Source: an uncultured Gammaproteobacteria bacterium
GTDB lineage: Bacteria > Pseudomonadota > Gammaproteobacteria > UBA6429 > Thiohalophilaceae
Length of the DNA stretch: 64,000 nucleotides
NCBI GenBank assembly: GCA_937967995.1
Contig: CALBTB010000008.1
Coordinates: 101,774-165,773, forward strand
Direction of reading: 5' to 3'
The notes beneath the pieces were generated by a model. The model saw only the letters and a program-made list of their open reading frames with translations, was not told the origin of the DNA and did no database searches. Position 1 is the stretch's first letter, and each line of letters opens with the position of its first letter. This document shows, piece by piece, positions 17,232 through 26,039 of the stretch. Position numbers and translations under genes: made by a program.

Positions 17232-17842
17232 GGTGCTACCTTCGCCTGGTTATTGTTACCGATACGACGTTTCAAATCGATGATCCACTTCTCAACAAGA
17301 TTATCTGAATCACCGCTAAGTGCTTTATATTGTTCGTAATACTGCAATGCCTTGTTGAGCTCCTGTAAGTATATATCATATAAAATCCCGGCATTGAGAT
17401 AGGCATTGGCATATTTTGGATTGGCCGACAGGGCCTGTTGGTAACTCTGTGCGGCCTTATCAAACTCACCCAGGTGTCGGTAGGCGATACCCAGGTGGGT
17501 TTGTGCAACGGCATCACCGGGTTTGATCGTGGTGGCCTGTTCGAGTGCCTGCCTGGCATCTTCGTAGCGGCCTTTCTTCAAGTAAATCATGCCGAGATTG
17601 ACAAACGCACCGGCCAGATTGGGATACTTGCGTGTCATGCCGGTCAGGTGCCGAATGGCTGTATCTTCATCACCGGCGCGCAATGCATTGAGGGCTTTCT
17701 GATATTCATTGCGGGCTTGAGGTTCGACATCAACCGGGGCCGTAGCAGTCACGGTAGCGCCGTCATCGACCGGGCCGCCGGCACAGGCAACCAGCAAGGT
17801 GCAGATGGCTAAAAAACTGATGTTAGTGAATTGCCTGAACAT
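17228..17842 (-). CDS. TPR lipoprotein
   Basis: About 204 residues. AAAAGG lies 9 nt before the ATG at 17842, favouring it over the in-frame ATG at 17860. The lipoprotein signal ends LLVAC-AGG. Four or so tetratricopeptide repeats follow (AFVNLGMIYLKKGRYEDARQ, AQTHLGIAYRHLGEFDKAAQ). It probably sits in the outer-membrane inner leaflet as a periplasmic adaptor. Its start lies within the end of the upstream 930-residue TPR gene, indicating coupled translation. It is comparable in kind to AglT-type TPR proteins. Confidence 0.8.
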   Translation of the reverse strand: MFRQFTNISFLAICTLLVACAGGPVDDGATVTATAPVDVEPQARNEYQKALNALRAGDEDTAIRHLTGMTRKYPNLAGAFVNLGMIYLKKGRYEDARQALEQATTIKPGDAVAQTHLGIAYRHLGEFDKAAQSYQQALSANPKYANAYLNAGILYDIYLQELNKALQYYEQYKALSGDSDNLVEKWIIDLKRRIGNNNQAKVAP

Positions 17843-20627
17843 AATTATCGACCTTTTCATCTTTTGCGTATCGGGCGGGCTGCAGTTTTTTTAGTTTTTC
17901 CAGGCTGTTTTTGACCCATTTATCATAAATGCCCTCGCGAATCTGCTTTACATTCGCGACGTGAATACTGATGGATTTTTCTTCAAACGGGAAAGCCTGG
18001 TCTTCCAGCAGAATTTTATATTCTTCCAGTGCGTCACCGCGCAGCCCCGGCGGTGGGGAGGATGTCATCAGAGAGCGGGCAAAGTCCCGGTAGAGTTCGC
18101 CAATCTGGTAGGTGGCTGAAGTGGTGACTTCGGCGACGCGATATTGAATGGCGGTTTCATACGCCTTGATGGTCGTCTGTAACAGAGTCTTTTTATTCTT
18201 GAGGGTGGACTTTAACGGATGGCCAAGCCGTGCCCGTTTGTAGACAGCATGGTGACCTTCGGCCAGCTTGAGGGTGGCATCGGCCGCCAGGAAGCGGGTG
18301 CGATCCGTGCGTTGTGATCCGCCGCGCGCGTCGGCACGAATGATGTCCTGTAACCATTGTCCCCAGGCACGTGAATCACCCCGTTGACGAGCGTATTCCG
18401 CGAGCTTGTGACGGGCTTCCATGGAACGATCCAGCGGATAGGGATGTGTCTTGATGTATTGTGCGTAAACGCGTTGCGCATCTTTATGGTTACGTGCTTT
18501 TTCATAGTACGTTGCCGACTGCCAGAGTAAATCGCCGCTGTACTTTTTGTTGGATGCGAAATTGGCGGCAGCCATTTTTTCCATTTCCCGTGCAGCACGA
18601 CCGCTCTGTCCGGTTTCGCTATAAATCAGCGCCAGTTTTTCATTAATACCGCTATTCAGTTTATGGTTGGGGTAATCGCGACGGAACTGCTCAAGCAGTT
18701 GCGAAGAACGTTTGTATTGCTTCATTTCGATCAGGGTAGTGGCGGCATCGTAATCGGCATTAGGGCGTAATGAAGATGCAGGTGTAATGGTTTTGACACG
18801 TAAAAAGGCAGCCACGGCGGCGGCCAGGTTACCCTTGCTGCGTTGCTGTTCACCCTGTTTGTAAATGCTGGCCGCGAGGTTGTCATAGATACCGCGATAA
18901 TCCTTGTCCTTGTTGGAAACACGTTGTAATGCTTCACGGTAGGCCTTTTCAGATTGTTCGAAGTTGTTGAGCTCGAAATGGGAGTGACCAAGCACGACCC
19001 AGGCTGTGCGTGCCACTTTGGGATCGCGTGGGTTTTTCTGGGTCAGCTTTTCTGCCACTGACGCGGCTCTTAAATAGTCCCTGGCCTTGAACAGTTCATC
19101 GGCGGTCTTGGCCATCACAGATACGATGCGTTTGTCATTGGGGAATTTGTCTATGAAACGCAACGCGCTCTCGATCGCATTCTGACGCAGGCCGGTATAG
19201 ACCTGTGGCTGAACTTTCTGTATCGCCGTATAACTGACCAGTGCGGCATAACCGGCTTCAGCACTTTTGGCATGGGTCGGATATTCATAGGCGGTTTTTT
19301 CGTATTCTTCCGCGGCCTGTTTGTAATAACGTCCGTCGTACAGGGCTTCGGCCTTGAGAAAATTCATACTGGCTGTTTTGACATCAGTTGGAAAATTCTT
19401 GATGTACAGGCCGTACCAGTTGGCGGCCTTCAGGAATTGCTGGGGTTGTTTCGATTTACGTGCCGTAGCGTGATAATGGGTCGCAATTTCTGTGATGTGT
19501 TTTAACAGCAGTGGTTTAATGCGTTCATGTGCGGCCGGGTTTTGCTGGTTCCAGTAAGCTGAGCCTACGCCATACAGTTCGACGAATTTTTCCTTGGCGG
19601 GTAATACCAGTGATGTCAGGCCACCCTGTTGGTAGGCATTGATCGCTTCGGTATGAAATTCCGGTGCAAGTGGTGAAGTCGGGTAGCGTTGCACATAAGC
19701 CATGTAAGTATCGGCGGCGTCCTTGGTGCGTTCCTTTTCCATGTGCAATTTACCCAGGCTGATATAAATCAGTGGCTCATAAGGCCGTGCACCGTGTTCA
19801 TTGAAGTATTGCCCAATCGTGTAATCACCATGCTGGTAGGCAAAGCTCAGGCTGACGGCACGCAGGGTATCGATGATCAGTTCACGCTCGGTACCCACCA
19901 GGTTTTCAATGGTGCCATCCATTTGCAGCATACCCTGTTGCTGTTTGCGATCCAGGATCATGAAGTAGGCGTTCAGGGCTTCCTTGTAGCGGTTACGTTT
20001 GAACTTGGTCCAGCCAAATTTGTAGAGCGCTTTTTCAAAGAACAGTGACGTCTTGTTGTTGACGATGATGTCGTGATAGGCCTGTTCTGCACTGGTGTAA
20101 CGTTTTAACAGGAACAGCATTTCACCACGACGAAACTGGACTTCATCGCGATACGTCGTGGCAGGATAAAAATCCATGATGCGATCCAGCACATCCAGTG
20201 ACTTCTTGGGTTCGCCGTTTAATTCATAGGCTTTGGCTAACTGATAAAGTATCTGATCATTGTTCGGATGATTGGGATGTGTTTCCAGATAGGTTGTATA
20301 GAGTCGAATGGAAGCCTGTGTCTCGCGTGCACCGGCTTCCAGTTCCTGGTTGGAATCGCCTGACAGTTGTTTTTCACCAATTTTTAACTGCAGGTCAGCC
20401 ATACGGCGCAGTGCCTGACTGTACATCTGGTAATCGGTCGTGATGGAAAGGAATTCCCGGTAATATTTGCGCGCTGTATCTTCATCAACCGGTAATTCAC
20501 CTTCGGGTTCACGTAAATCAATATTGCGGTTTTCGATACTGGCAATAGTGGCCAGTTGCCGATCATTGCTCGAGCAGGCCGCCAGTGACAGGGCAAGGCA
20601 AACGCACATGTATATTCTACTGTGCAC
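17823..20627 (-). CDS. Large TPR lipoprotein (about 934 aa)
   Basis: A very long periplasmic TPR solenoid. The GTG at 20627 is chosen because GGAGG stands 6 nt before it (20634-20638); the longer frame opens at a GTG at 20648. The signal ends LSLAAC-SS, a good lipobox. Repeats recur through the whole chain (for example PNHPNNDQILYQLAKAYEL, NNFEQSEKAYREALQ, ATYYEKARNHKDAQRVYAQY). It likely reaches across the periplasm from an outer-membrane anchor. The start overlaps the end of the next TPR gene by 11 bp. Paralogous in kind to BamD/AglT-like helical adaptors, but far longer. Confidence 0.82.
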   Translation of the reverse strand: MHSRIYMCVCLALSLAACSSNDRQLATIASIENRNIDLREPEGELPVDEDTARKYYREFLSITTDYQMYSQALRRMADLQLKIGEKQLSGDSNQELEAGARETQASIRLYTTYLETHPNHPNNDQILYQLAKAYELNGEPKKSLDVLDRIMDFYPATTYRDEVQFRRGEMLFLLKRYTSAEQAYHDIIVNNKTSLFFEKALYKFGWTKFKRNRYKEALNAYFMILDRKQQQGMLQMDGTIENLVGTERELIIDTLRAVSLSFAYQHGDYTIGQYFNEHGARPYEPLIYISLGKLHMEKERTKDAADTYMAYVQRYPTSPLAPEFHTEAINAYQQGGLTSLVLPAKEKFVELYGVGSAYWNQQNPAAHERIKPLLLKHITEIATHYHATARKSKQPQQFLKAANWYGLYIKNFPTDVKTASMNFLKAEALYDGRYYKQAAEEYEKTAYEYPTHAKSAEAGYAALVSYTAIQKVQPQVYTGLRQNAIESALRFIDKFPNDKRIVSVMAKTADELFKARDYLRAASVAEKLTQKNPRDPKVARTAWVVLGHSHFELNNFEQSEKAYREALQRVSNKDKDYRGIYDNLAASIYKQGEQQRSKGNLAAAVAAFLRVKTITPASSLRPNADYDAATTLIEMKQYKRSSQLLEQFRRDYPNHKLNSGINEKLALIYSETGQSGRAAREMEKMAAANFASNKKYSGDLLWQSATYYEKARNHKDAQRVYAQYIKTHPYPLDRSMEARHKLAEYARQRGDSRAWGQWLQDIIRADARGGSQRTDRTRFLAADATLKLAEGHHAVYKRARLGHPLKSTLKNKKTLLQTTIKAYETAIQYRVAEVTTSATYQIGELYRDFARSLMTSSPPPGLRGDALEEYKILLEDQAFPFEEKSISIHVANVKQIREGIYDKWVKNSLEKLKKLQPARYAKDEKVDNYVQAIH

Positions 20628-22518
20628 TTTCGGCCTCCGGTGTTTCACCCTGCTTGTCTTTTTCCAGTATCAGGCTGTCATAGAGTCGCGCAATACCAAA
20701 GCGGGCGCGTACGTGATAGTTTTCCAGTGACTGACGTCGTTTGATGAGACCGGACATCGCCAGTTTCTGAATATGACTTTCCTGCTGACTGATGGCAGCA
20801 CCGAGTCTGCCCAGAAGGTTATTAATGCGCTTTCTCGCCCAGTCGATTTTCTGATCGTAGCCTTCAAAAAATTTCGGTGCGTTATTGGCGGTTTTAACCA
20901 GCGAGCGTTTTGACTGACGGGTTTTTTCCAGGGCACGGTCCAGTTGCTTCAGGTTGTTTTTTGCGGACCACAGGCGAGGTACGAACTCACTTTGTAGTTT
21001 GAAATACAGAACACCGCGCAGAAACTGGTATTTCTCCCGTTCTTCACTCACGTCCTGTGATTTTGCCAGGCGAGCCAGACGCTTTTCGACATTTTCCAGT
21101 GTCAGGACCAGATCTTCTTCATCGTCGCTGACCAGTGCAAAACCGTTTTCTTCTTTTTCGATCTGTTTGATCTGTCTGGCCAGCTCATCACGTTGCTGGT
21201 ACATGCGCGTAATATCCTTAAGGCGCTCATCACTGGCCACCTCCGGCAATTTGTTGTAGTAGGCCTTACGACGCTCGTTGAGCATTAACTCATAGGAAGG
21301 TAACTGGTTAATCCATTTTTTGAGAACATATTGCAGGTGTAACAGGCTTTGATAATTTTTGTAGGCCTCCTGGAATGTATTGCTTGCCATCATCTGGTTC
21401 AGATAGGGTGCGGTGATGGAATTCGGCAGACCGAAACTGTTGAGTGGCAGGGACGTTTCATCTTGCAGGTTGGCCGGACGCATGGCGCTGATAAGTTCAC
21501 CGCGTTGTACTGCCAGCATCACATCTTCGAGTTGATTGATTTCATTTTTATAGGACTCGATGGCCTGCTGGTAATATTTCATGGACAGGCGTTTCTTATC
21601 CATCTTTTCGATAATGTACGGAATTGCAATCAGCGATTCCTGCACAGTGGTATCCAGGGCCTTGCGGGTTTGCAGTTCCAGCCAGGCATTGAGTGCGGCG
21701 GGATAGTCTTGCTGATTGGTAAAGGCCCAGCCGAGACCCAGCAGTGCCTTGTTGGACAACGGACCGTGTAAACGCACACGTTGAAAATATGATTTTGCAT
21801 CGGCAGGGCGATTACTGCGCATGTACGCAAATCCCAGCGCCAGGTTTGCCTTGTCGCGAAGCGCGTTGAGTTCGTGACTGATGCTGAACGGATTCAGGTC
21901 GCCGACATCATCCAGCAGATCAGTGCCGTCTTCGAGCTGCCCGGCTTTTACCAGTGCGACACCGAGGTTGAAGTGTGCATAGGCTTCCCATTCCGAATCA
22001 CCACTGAAGTTTTTCAGTACATCGATGGCCTTCTGGTAGTTTTGCTGTGTCATGTAGACATTCGCCAGCAGGTGCAGGCGTTCCGCTTCGCGTTCTTCCG
22101 GCAGTGTATCCTTGATTTTTACCAGGGCCTGTTCGGCCTGTGGAACATAGCCCTTGAGATAACGTAACTTGGCAATGTAATACCAGGCCTGGTCGTGGGT
22201 ATGCGGCAGGGTTTGATCATCCAGCAGTTCCTGAAACAGTCGGCTGGATTCATTGTGCATGCCGTAGGCAAGATACAATCCACCTAATAACAGGTTTGGG
22301 TCTTCACCCTGAATCCTGATGGGGTCACGAACTTCCGCCACCATGAGGTTGGTGATGGCGGAAAAATATTTTTGCTGAAAGAAATTAAACAGCGTTTCAC
22401 CATAACGCAAATCATAGACGTCGGTGGGTTCCATTTCTGTTCTGGTTTGTTCTGCACCATGTGCCAGAGAAACACTCAGGCAGAGAATGAAACTGAATAT
22501 GCGTACCGAATATTGCAT
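20617..22518 (-). CDS. Periplasmic TPR protein
   Basis: A 633-residue protein with a cleavable signal peptide (ILCLSVSLAHGA) and no lipobox. The N-terminal half (about 35-330) is TPR-like (LLGGLYLAYGMHNESSRLFQ, AHFNLGVALVKAGQLEDG, ALLGLGWAFTNQQDYPAALN). The C-terminal half is rich in charged helices and is probably partly coiled coil (about 440-600). It lies between the operon's first gene and the giant TPR lipoprotein. Its function is inferred from context as a structural part of the ExbB/ExbD/TonB-like assembly. Confidence 0.78.
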   Translation of the reverse strand: MQYSVRIFSFILCLSVSLAHGAEQTRTEMEPTDVYDLRYGETLFNFFQQKYFSAITNLMVAEVRDPIRIQGEDPNLLLGGLYLAYGMHNESSRLFQELLDDQTLPHTHDQAWYYIAKLRYLKGYVPQAEQALVKIKDTLPEEREAERLHLLANVYMTQQNYQKAIDVLKNFSGDSEWEAYAHFNLGVALVKAGQLEDGTDLLDDVGDLNPFSISHELNALRDKANLALGFAYMRSNRPADAKSYFQRVRLHGPLSNKALLGLGWAFTNQQDYPAALNAWLELQTRKALDTTVQESLIAIPYIIEKMDKKRLSMKYYQQAIESYKNEINQLEDVMLAVQRGELISAMRPANLQDETSLPLNSFGLPNSITAPYLNQMMASNTFQEAYKNYQSLLHLQYVLKKWINQLPSYELMLNERRKAYYNKLPEVASDERLKDITRMYQQRDELARQIKQIEKEENGFALVSDDEEDLVLTLENVEKRLARLAKSQDVSEEREKYQFLRGVLYFKLQSEFVPRLWSAKNNLKQLDRALEKTRQSKRSLVKTANNAPKFFEGYDQKIDWARKRINNLLGRLGAAISQQESHIQKLAMSGLIKRRQSLENYHVRARFGIARLYDSLILEKDKQGETPEAESAQ

Positions 22519-22528
22519 AAGCGTCGTA

Positions 22529-23104
22529 CTATTCTGTTTCCCAGACCTTTACCTTGAATTCAGGTTGATACTTGGCTGCGCTGTCACTGATTTTCAGTTC
22601 GACGAATTGCGGTTCCGGACCTTTTGTCACCTTGAGAGTGGTGGCGCGTTTATAGTCCCGGTCCTTGGGGCCTTTGCCGACAAAGAACGCCACCAGTTCA
22701 TGTTCACCGGATGTGAGGTTACCGGTATAAAACCGGTGCACGCCGCCGCGTTTCAGTGCCTTGACTTCGCGTTCTGTATAAAGGTGATTGGCAACGATTT
22801 GATCATTGAGTTTGAGTTGCACGGAATCCAGTTCAAAGGTCAGCCCTACATCCATGGAAACAAACACGGTGAATTGCGTGTTGGCGGGGAACAGTAAATC
22901 TTCTTCCAGCAGGAACAGGTCACGGTTGAGATCCAGCACTTCTTTTTTCAGATCCTGAATCTGGTTGTCGAGCGTTGTCACCGTACCGGTTTCAATCGGT
23001 GCCGTTGATTCGCCCTCGGCGGCAATTAGATGTGTGAAAGGTAGTCCGGTCAGGCAGAGTAACAGGATGCCTGAACGGGCTATGGAGCGGACAAGCTTGT
23101 TCAT
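22529..23104 (-). CDS. Exported protein opening the ExbB/TPR operon
   Basis: A 191-residue secreted protein: signal peptide (ILLLCLTGLPFTHLIAAEG), a short coiled coil (about 45-68, LDNQIQDLKKEVLDLNRDLF), then a beta-rich domain (FTVFVSMDVGLTFELDSVQL, GEHELVAFFVGKG) resembling an Ig-like or carbohydrate-binding sandwich. No named family recognised. It is the first gene of the ten-gene minus-strand operon ending at 13650; the promoter should be in 23105-23250. It could oligomerise through the coiled coil. Confidence 0.68.
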   Translation of the reverse strand: MNKLVRSIARSGILLLCLTGLPFTHLIAAEGESTAPIETGTVTTLDNQIQDLKKEVLDLNRDLFLLEEDLLFPANTQFTVFVSMDVGLTFELDSVQLKLNDQIVANHLYTEREVKALKRGGVHRFYTGNLTSGEHELVAFFVGKGPKDRDYKRATTLKVTKGPEPQFVELKISDSAAKYQPEFKVKVWETE

Positions 23105-23250
23105 TATGGGGTCCCCGTTCTTTCCATTTTTAGATGTAATTTCAATCGCTTGTGTGGCCTTAATAATATTGAGGATCAGGTCAACAATACAGTGCTGAGT
23201 CGGCTGTTTGACGAATAGGTCACAAAATATCCAGATTTTCAGGGAGGGTA

Positions 23251-24237
23251 CTACGGCCGTTTCGCGGCGGCAGGTGGTTGCAGTCCACTCGAATAATGAA
23301 TTCGCCCCCTGTCATCAATGATGATGGCATCTATTCCTTCCAGTCGTTCTACCAGCGCCAGTCCCCGTTCCGGACCAAGCACAAATACGGTTGTCGACAG
23401 CCCGTCCGTGGTCGTGGCATCCGGACCAATAATGGTGACACTGCGTGTGCCTTTTACGGATTTACCGGTCTTTGGGCTGAGAATGTGATGATAGCGCACA
23501 CCATCCTGAATGAAATAGCGTTCATAGTCGCCGGATGTGGACACAGCGGTGTCGCTGAGTGGAATAACGATGGTGGATTTTTCGTTGTTCCTGGGATCGC
23601 GAACGCCAGTCATCCAGGGCCGACCCTGTTTGTCGCCCAGTATTCGGCTGTCGCCACCGGCACTGACCAGGGCCTGCTGAATACCACAGCTGCGCAGCAG
23701 CCTGATACTGTTATCGACGGCATGGCCTTTGGCGATACCGCCCAGGTCGATGCGTACCCCCTGTTTGGCAAAGCGAACTGTCAACTTGTCACTGTTGAGC
23801 TGAATATGGCGGTAATTGATTCGATCCAGTTGCTGCTGAATCTGCTGGTCATTCGGTTTGACGGCCTTACGGTAGTCATAGGCATAGCCGACACTGGCAA
23901 ACGTAATATCAAATGCGCCGTGTGACATTTCAGATAAATTTATCGAACGTGCGATCAGATCAAATAATTCCTGACTGATGGTGACGGGTTTGTCGGCAGC
24001 GTGTTCGTTGATGGCATACACTTCACTGGTTTTGATCCAGGGGCTCATGGTTTGATCGATGCGTCGCATCTCGTCCATCACCTGCGTGATGCAGGTGTCA
24101 GCCTGTGCTTTGTTGTCCGACCAGATTTCCACGTGAATGGGTGTGCCCATGATGCCTTCGGTACGCTTGTACCATTCGGCATTCACGTTACTGGTCAGGG
24201 AGAGAAGGGCAGTCAGGACAATCAGGAAACGCGTCAT
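23251..24237 (-). CDS. apbE: FAD:protein FMN transferase
   Basis: Transfers FMN from FAD to a Thr (or Ser) hydroxyl of exported redox proteins. About 328 residues. The ATG at 24237 gives a normal signal peptide (MTRFLIVLTALLSLTSNVNA), whereas the upstream in-frame ATG at 24261 falls in the U-tract of the preceding terminator. Family motifs seen are GIMGTPIHVE, the RIDLGGIAKGHAVD flavin-site segment, ALVSAGGDSRILG and HHILSPKTG. It lies just after the Tat-exported DUF1501-like gene, which holds a candidate flavinylation motif. Confidence 0.9.
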   Translation of the reverse strand: MTRFLIVLTALLSLTSNVNAEWYKRTEGIMGTPIHVEIWSDNKAQADTCITQVMDEMRRIDQTMSPWIKTSEVYAINEHAADKPVTISQELFDLIARSINLSEMSHGAFDITFASVGYAYDYRKAVKPNDQQIQQQLDRINYRHIQLNSDKLTVRFAKQGVRIDLGGIAKGHAVDNSIRLLRSCGIQQALVSAGGDSRILGDKQGRPWMTGVRDPRNNEKSTIVIPLSDTAVSTSGDYERYFIQDGVRYHHILSPKTGKSVKGTRSVTIIGPDATTTDGLSTTVFVLGPERGLALVERLEGIDAIIIDDRGRIHYSSGLQPPAAAKRP

Positions 24238-24260
24238 GATCACATCATACACCAGCGGCA

Positions 24261-24290
24261 TAAAAAAACACCCGGCAGGGCCGGGTGTCT
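24261..24290 (-). terminator. Rho-independent terminator
   Basis: On the minus strand an 8-bp perfect stem (ACACCCGG/CCGGGTGT, 24268-24275 with 24281-24288) with a 5-nt loop is followed by seven U. It ends the transcript of the DUF1501-like gene and so separates it, at least partly, from apbE. Confidence 0.85.
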
Positions 24291-24315
24291 GATGGCAGAG
24301 AGCAAAAGAGAAAGA

Positions 24316-26013
24316 TTACAGCAGCGTCGAGATCTGACCATCGACAATACCATTGAAAATGGTCAATTCATCCAGGGCGGTATTACTGCCCAGTCCATGA
24401 CCCGGGAAGGTGTTATTGAACTCAGTCAGTAACGATCCAAGGCCGTTGGTTTGTGTGTTGTGGTGCAGTGCCATGTAGTTCAACAGCACGGTATTGACCA
24501 GCATGTTGACGTTGTTTGCGGCAAGAATCGGGAAACCACCCGGTGTGCGTGCTGAAGTTTCCACGGCACCGTTTGAACGGAAGTAACCCAGCTGTTGGCG
24601 TGTTGCCTGCTGTGCTGGTGTCGCACCGCGAACACCCACACGACCGTTCGGGTGATAAACCAGGATAATGGAAGATGCACCGGTCGAGTTATCGCCGGTC
24701 CAGACACCTTTACCGCCTGGCAGGTTGATATTGCCGTCATTGACCGCAGTCATGTCCAGCGTGCCGTTACTGAATACGGAACCATCACTGAACACATAAA
24801 TCATTAGTGGCAGGTTTCTACGTGCTGCGTATTCTAGGCAGGCACCGATACAACGGCCGGCACGAATATCACGGGTCTCACCGCGAATTCGATCACCGGT
24901 GTGATAGTCATAACCACCCATGGTGATACAGCCCGCTCCAGCCAGTGTATTGACAACCAGTTTCATGACAGACGCCGTTTTACGGAACTCACCGTCGCCA
25001 TTAAATTCTGCGGTGGTGAAAATACCGTTGGTGTCGTTCACGATGTCTGTATCGACGGCCGGATCCAGGGCGGTGGGTGAGGCGAATTGTTCTGCCACGT
25101 CCGCCGCTTTGACGTAACCACAACGTAACAGTTGTTGCAGTGCCGTATTTGCCGAAGCGCTACCCAGGTTTGGATCAATACCGCCAATCTTCTGGTTACT
25201 GATACGCGCAACGGCTTCCATCACACGTACCGCGTCCTGCTGGTTCAGAATACTGAGTAATTCACCGGTATCGACCAGGCCGGTCACATCACTGGGACGG
25301 TCCACTTTGGTCGGACGAATTTCCGGATTGATGTACATGGCCGGAGACAGGGAATTACCACCGGAATCCGAGGAACGCGAACCAATCAGGCTCAGCAGAC
25401 TGCCGCGTGCACCTGCCATGGCAATGCCATACATCGGATTGTGCGGATTGTTGCCGGTATCATTATCAGAACGGGCCGGAATGATGGCACCGTTTACGTT
25501 AGCGGCGGTGGTGGGAGATATTCTGTCGAGAATACCGGCCAGTAAGCCGCTTTCTGAATGGAAGGTCAGTCCCAGACTGGTGTCGGTAAAGTCGCCGTTA
25601 CCTCGACCGCTGTTATCAACCTGTCCCGGCAGACGATCACCCGGTACACCCAGACGACTGAAGCCGGCTGTGCTGATGGCACCGGTATCCTGTTGGCCAG
25701 CGGCGCCGCCGACCATCACGTTCGAAGCGGCGAAGTTGGCGCCGCCTGCAAGGTCGAAACAGATAAAGGGAATTTTCAGTGCACCGCCTGCACCGACAAC
25801 ACAGTTTGTACCCGTGTCCATGGCGGCAACATCGGCTGACAGCGCATGGGCCTGTTCAGGACAAAGGAACAGGTTCAACAAACTGTTGCCGGCGACCATG
25901 GCACCCCCGGACATAAACCCCTGTCGAATAAAGTCGCGCCGACTTACCGGACGTGGATGATCCGGATGCAGCAACGGAGCATCGGGATTAAGTGATATAT
26001 GTTTTTTTGGCAT
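24316..26013 (-). CDS. Tat-exported DUF1501-like protein
   Basis: About 565 residues. The start ATG at 26013 has GAGG 8 nt upstream; GTG 26022 and ATG 26019 are alternatives. A twin-arginine signal (SRRDFIRQGF, then a hydrophobic stretch) sends a folded, probably cofactor-bearing protein out. The ICFDLAGGANFAASNVM strand and the architecture resemble DUF1501 (phosphatase/sulfatase-like fold) proteins, which in other bacteria pair with cytochrome-containing PSD1-type proteins, as here. DNSTGAS (codons at 24693-24673) resembles the ApbE flavinylation motif Dxx(S/T)GAT with Ser for Thr. Substrate unknown. Confidence 0.7.
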   Translation of the reverse strand: MPKKHISLNPDAPLLHPDHPRPVSRRDFIRQGFMSGGAMVAGNSLLNLFLCPEQAHALSADVAAMDTGTNCVVGAGGALKIPFICFDLAGGANFAASNVMVGGAAGQQDTGAISTAGFSRLGVPGDRLPGQVDNSGRGNGDFTDTSLGLTFHSESGLLAGILDRISPTTAANVNGAIIPARSDNDTGNNPHNPMYGIAMAGARGSLLSLIGSRSSDSGGNSLSPAMYINPEIRPTKVDRPSDVTGLVDTGELLSILNQQDAVRVMEAVARISNQKIGGIDPNLGSASANTALQQLLRCGYVKAADVAEQFASPTALDPAVDTDIVNDTNGIFTTAEFNGDGEFRKTASVMKLVVNTLAGAGCITMGGYDYHTGDRIRGETRDIRAGRCIGACLEYAARRNLPLMIYVFSDGSVFSNGTLDMTAVNDGNINLPGGKGVWTGDNSTGASSIILVYHPNGRVGVRGATPAQQATRQQLGYFRSNGAVETSARTPGGFPILAANNVNMLVNTVLLNYMALHHNTQTNGLGSLLTEFNNTFPGHGLGSNTALDELTIFNGIVDGQISTLL

Positions 26014-26039
26014 TTTCATCACCTCGGGTTCAATAATGC

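Noticed and set aside
24238..24261. Upstream in-frame ATG for apbE at 24261
   Set aside because: It overlaps the poly-U end of the preceding terminator and adds a non-signal-like extension; the ATG at 24237 gives a proper signal peptide.
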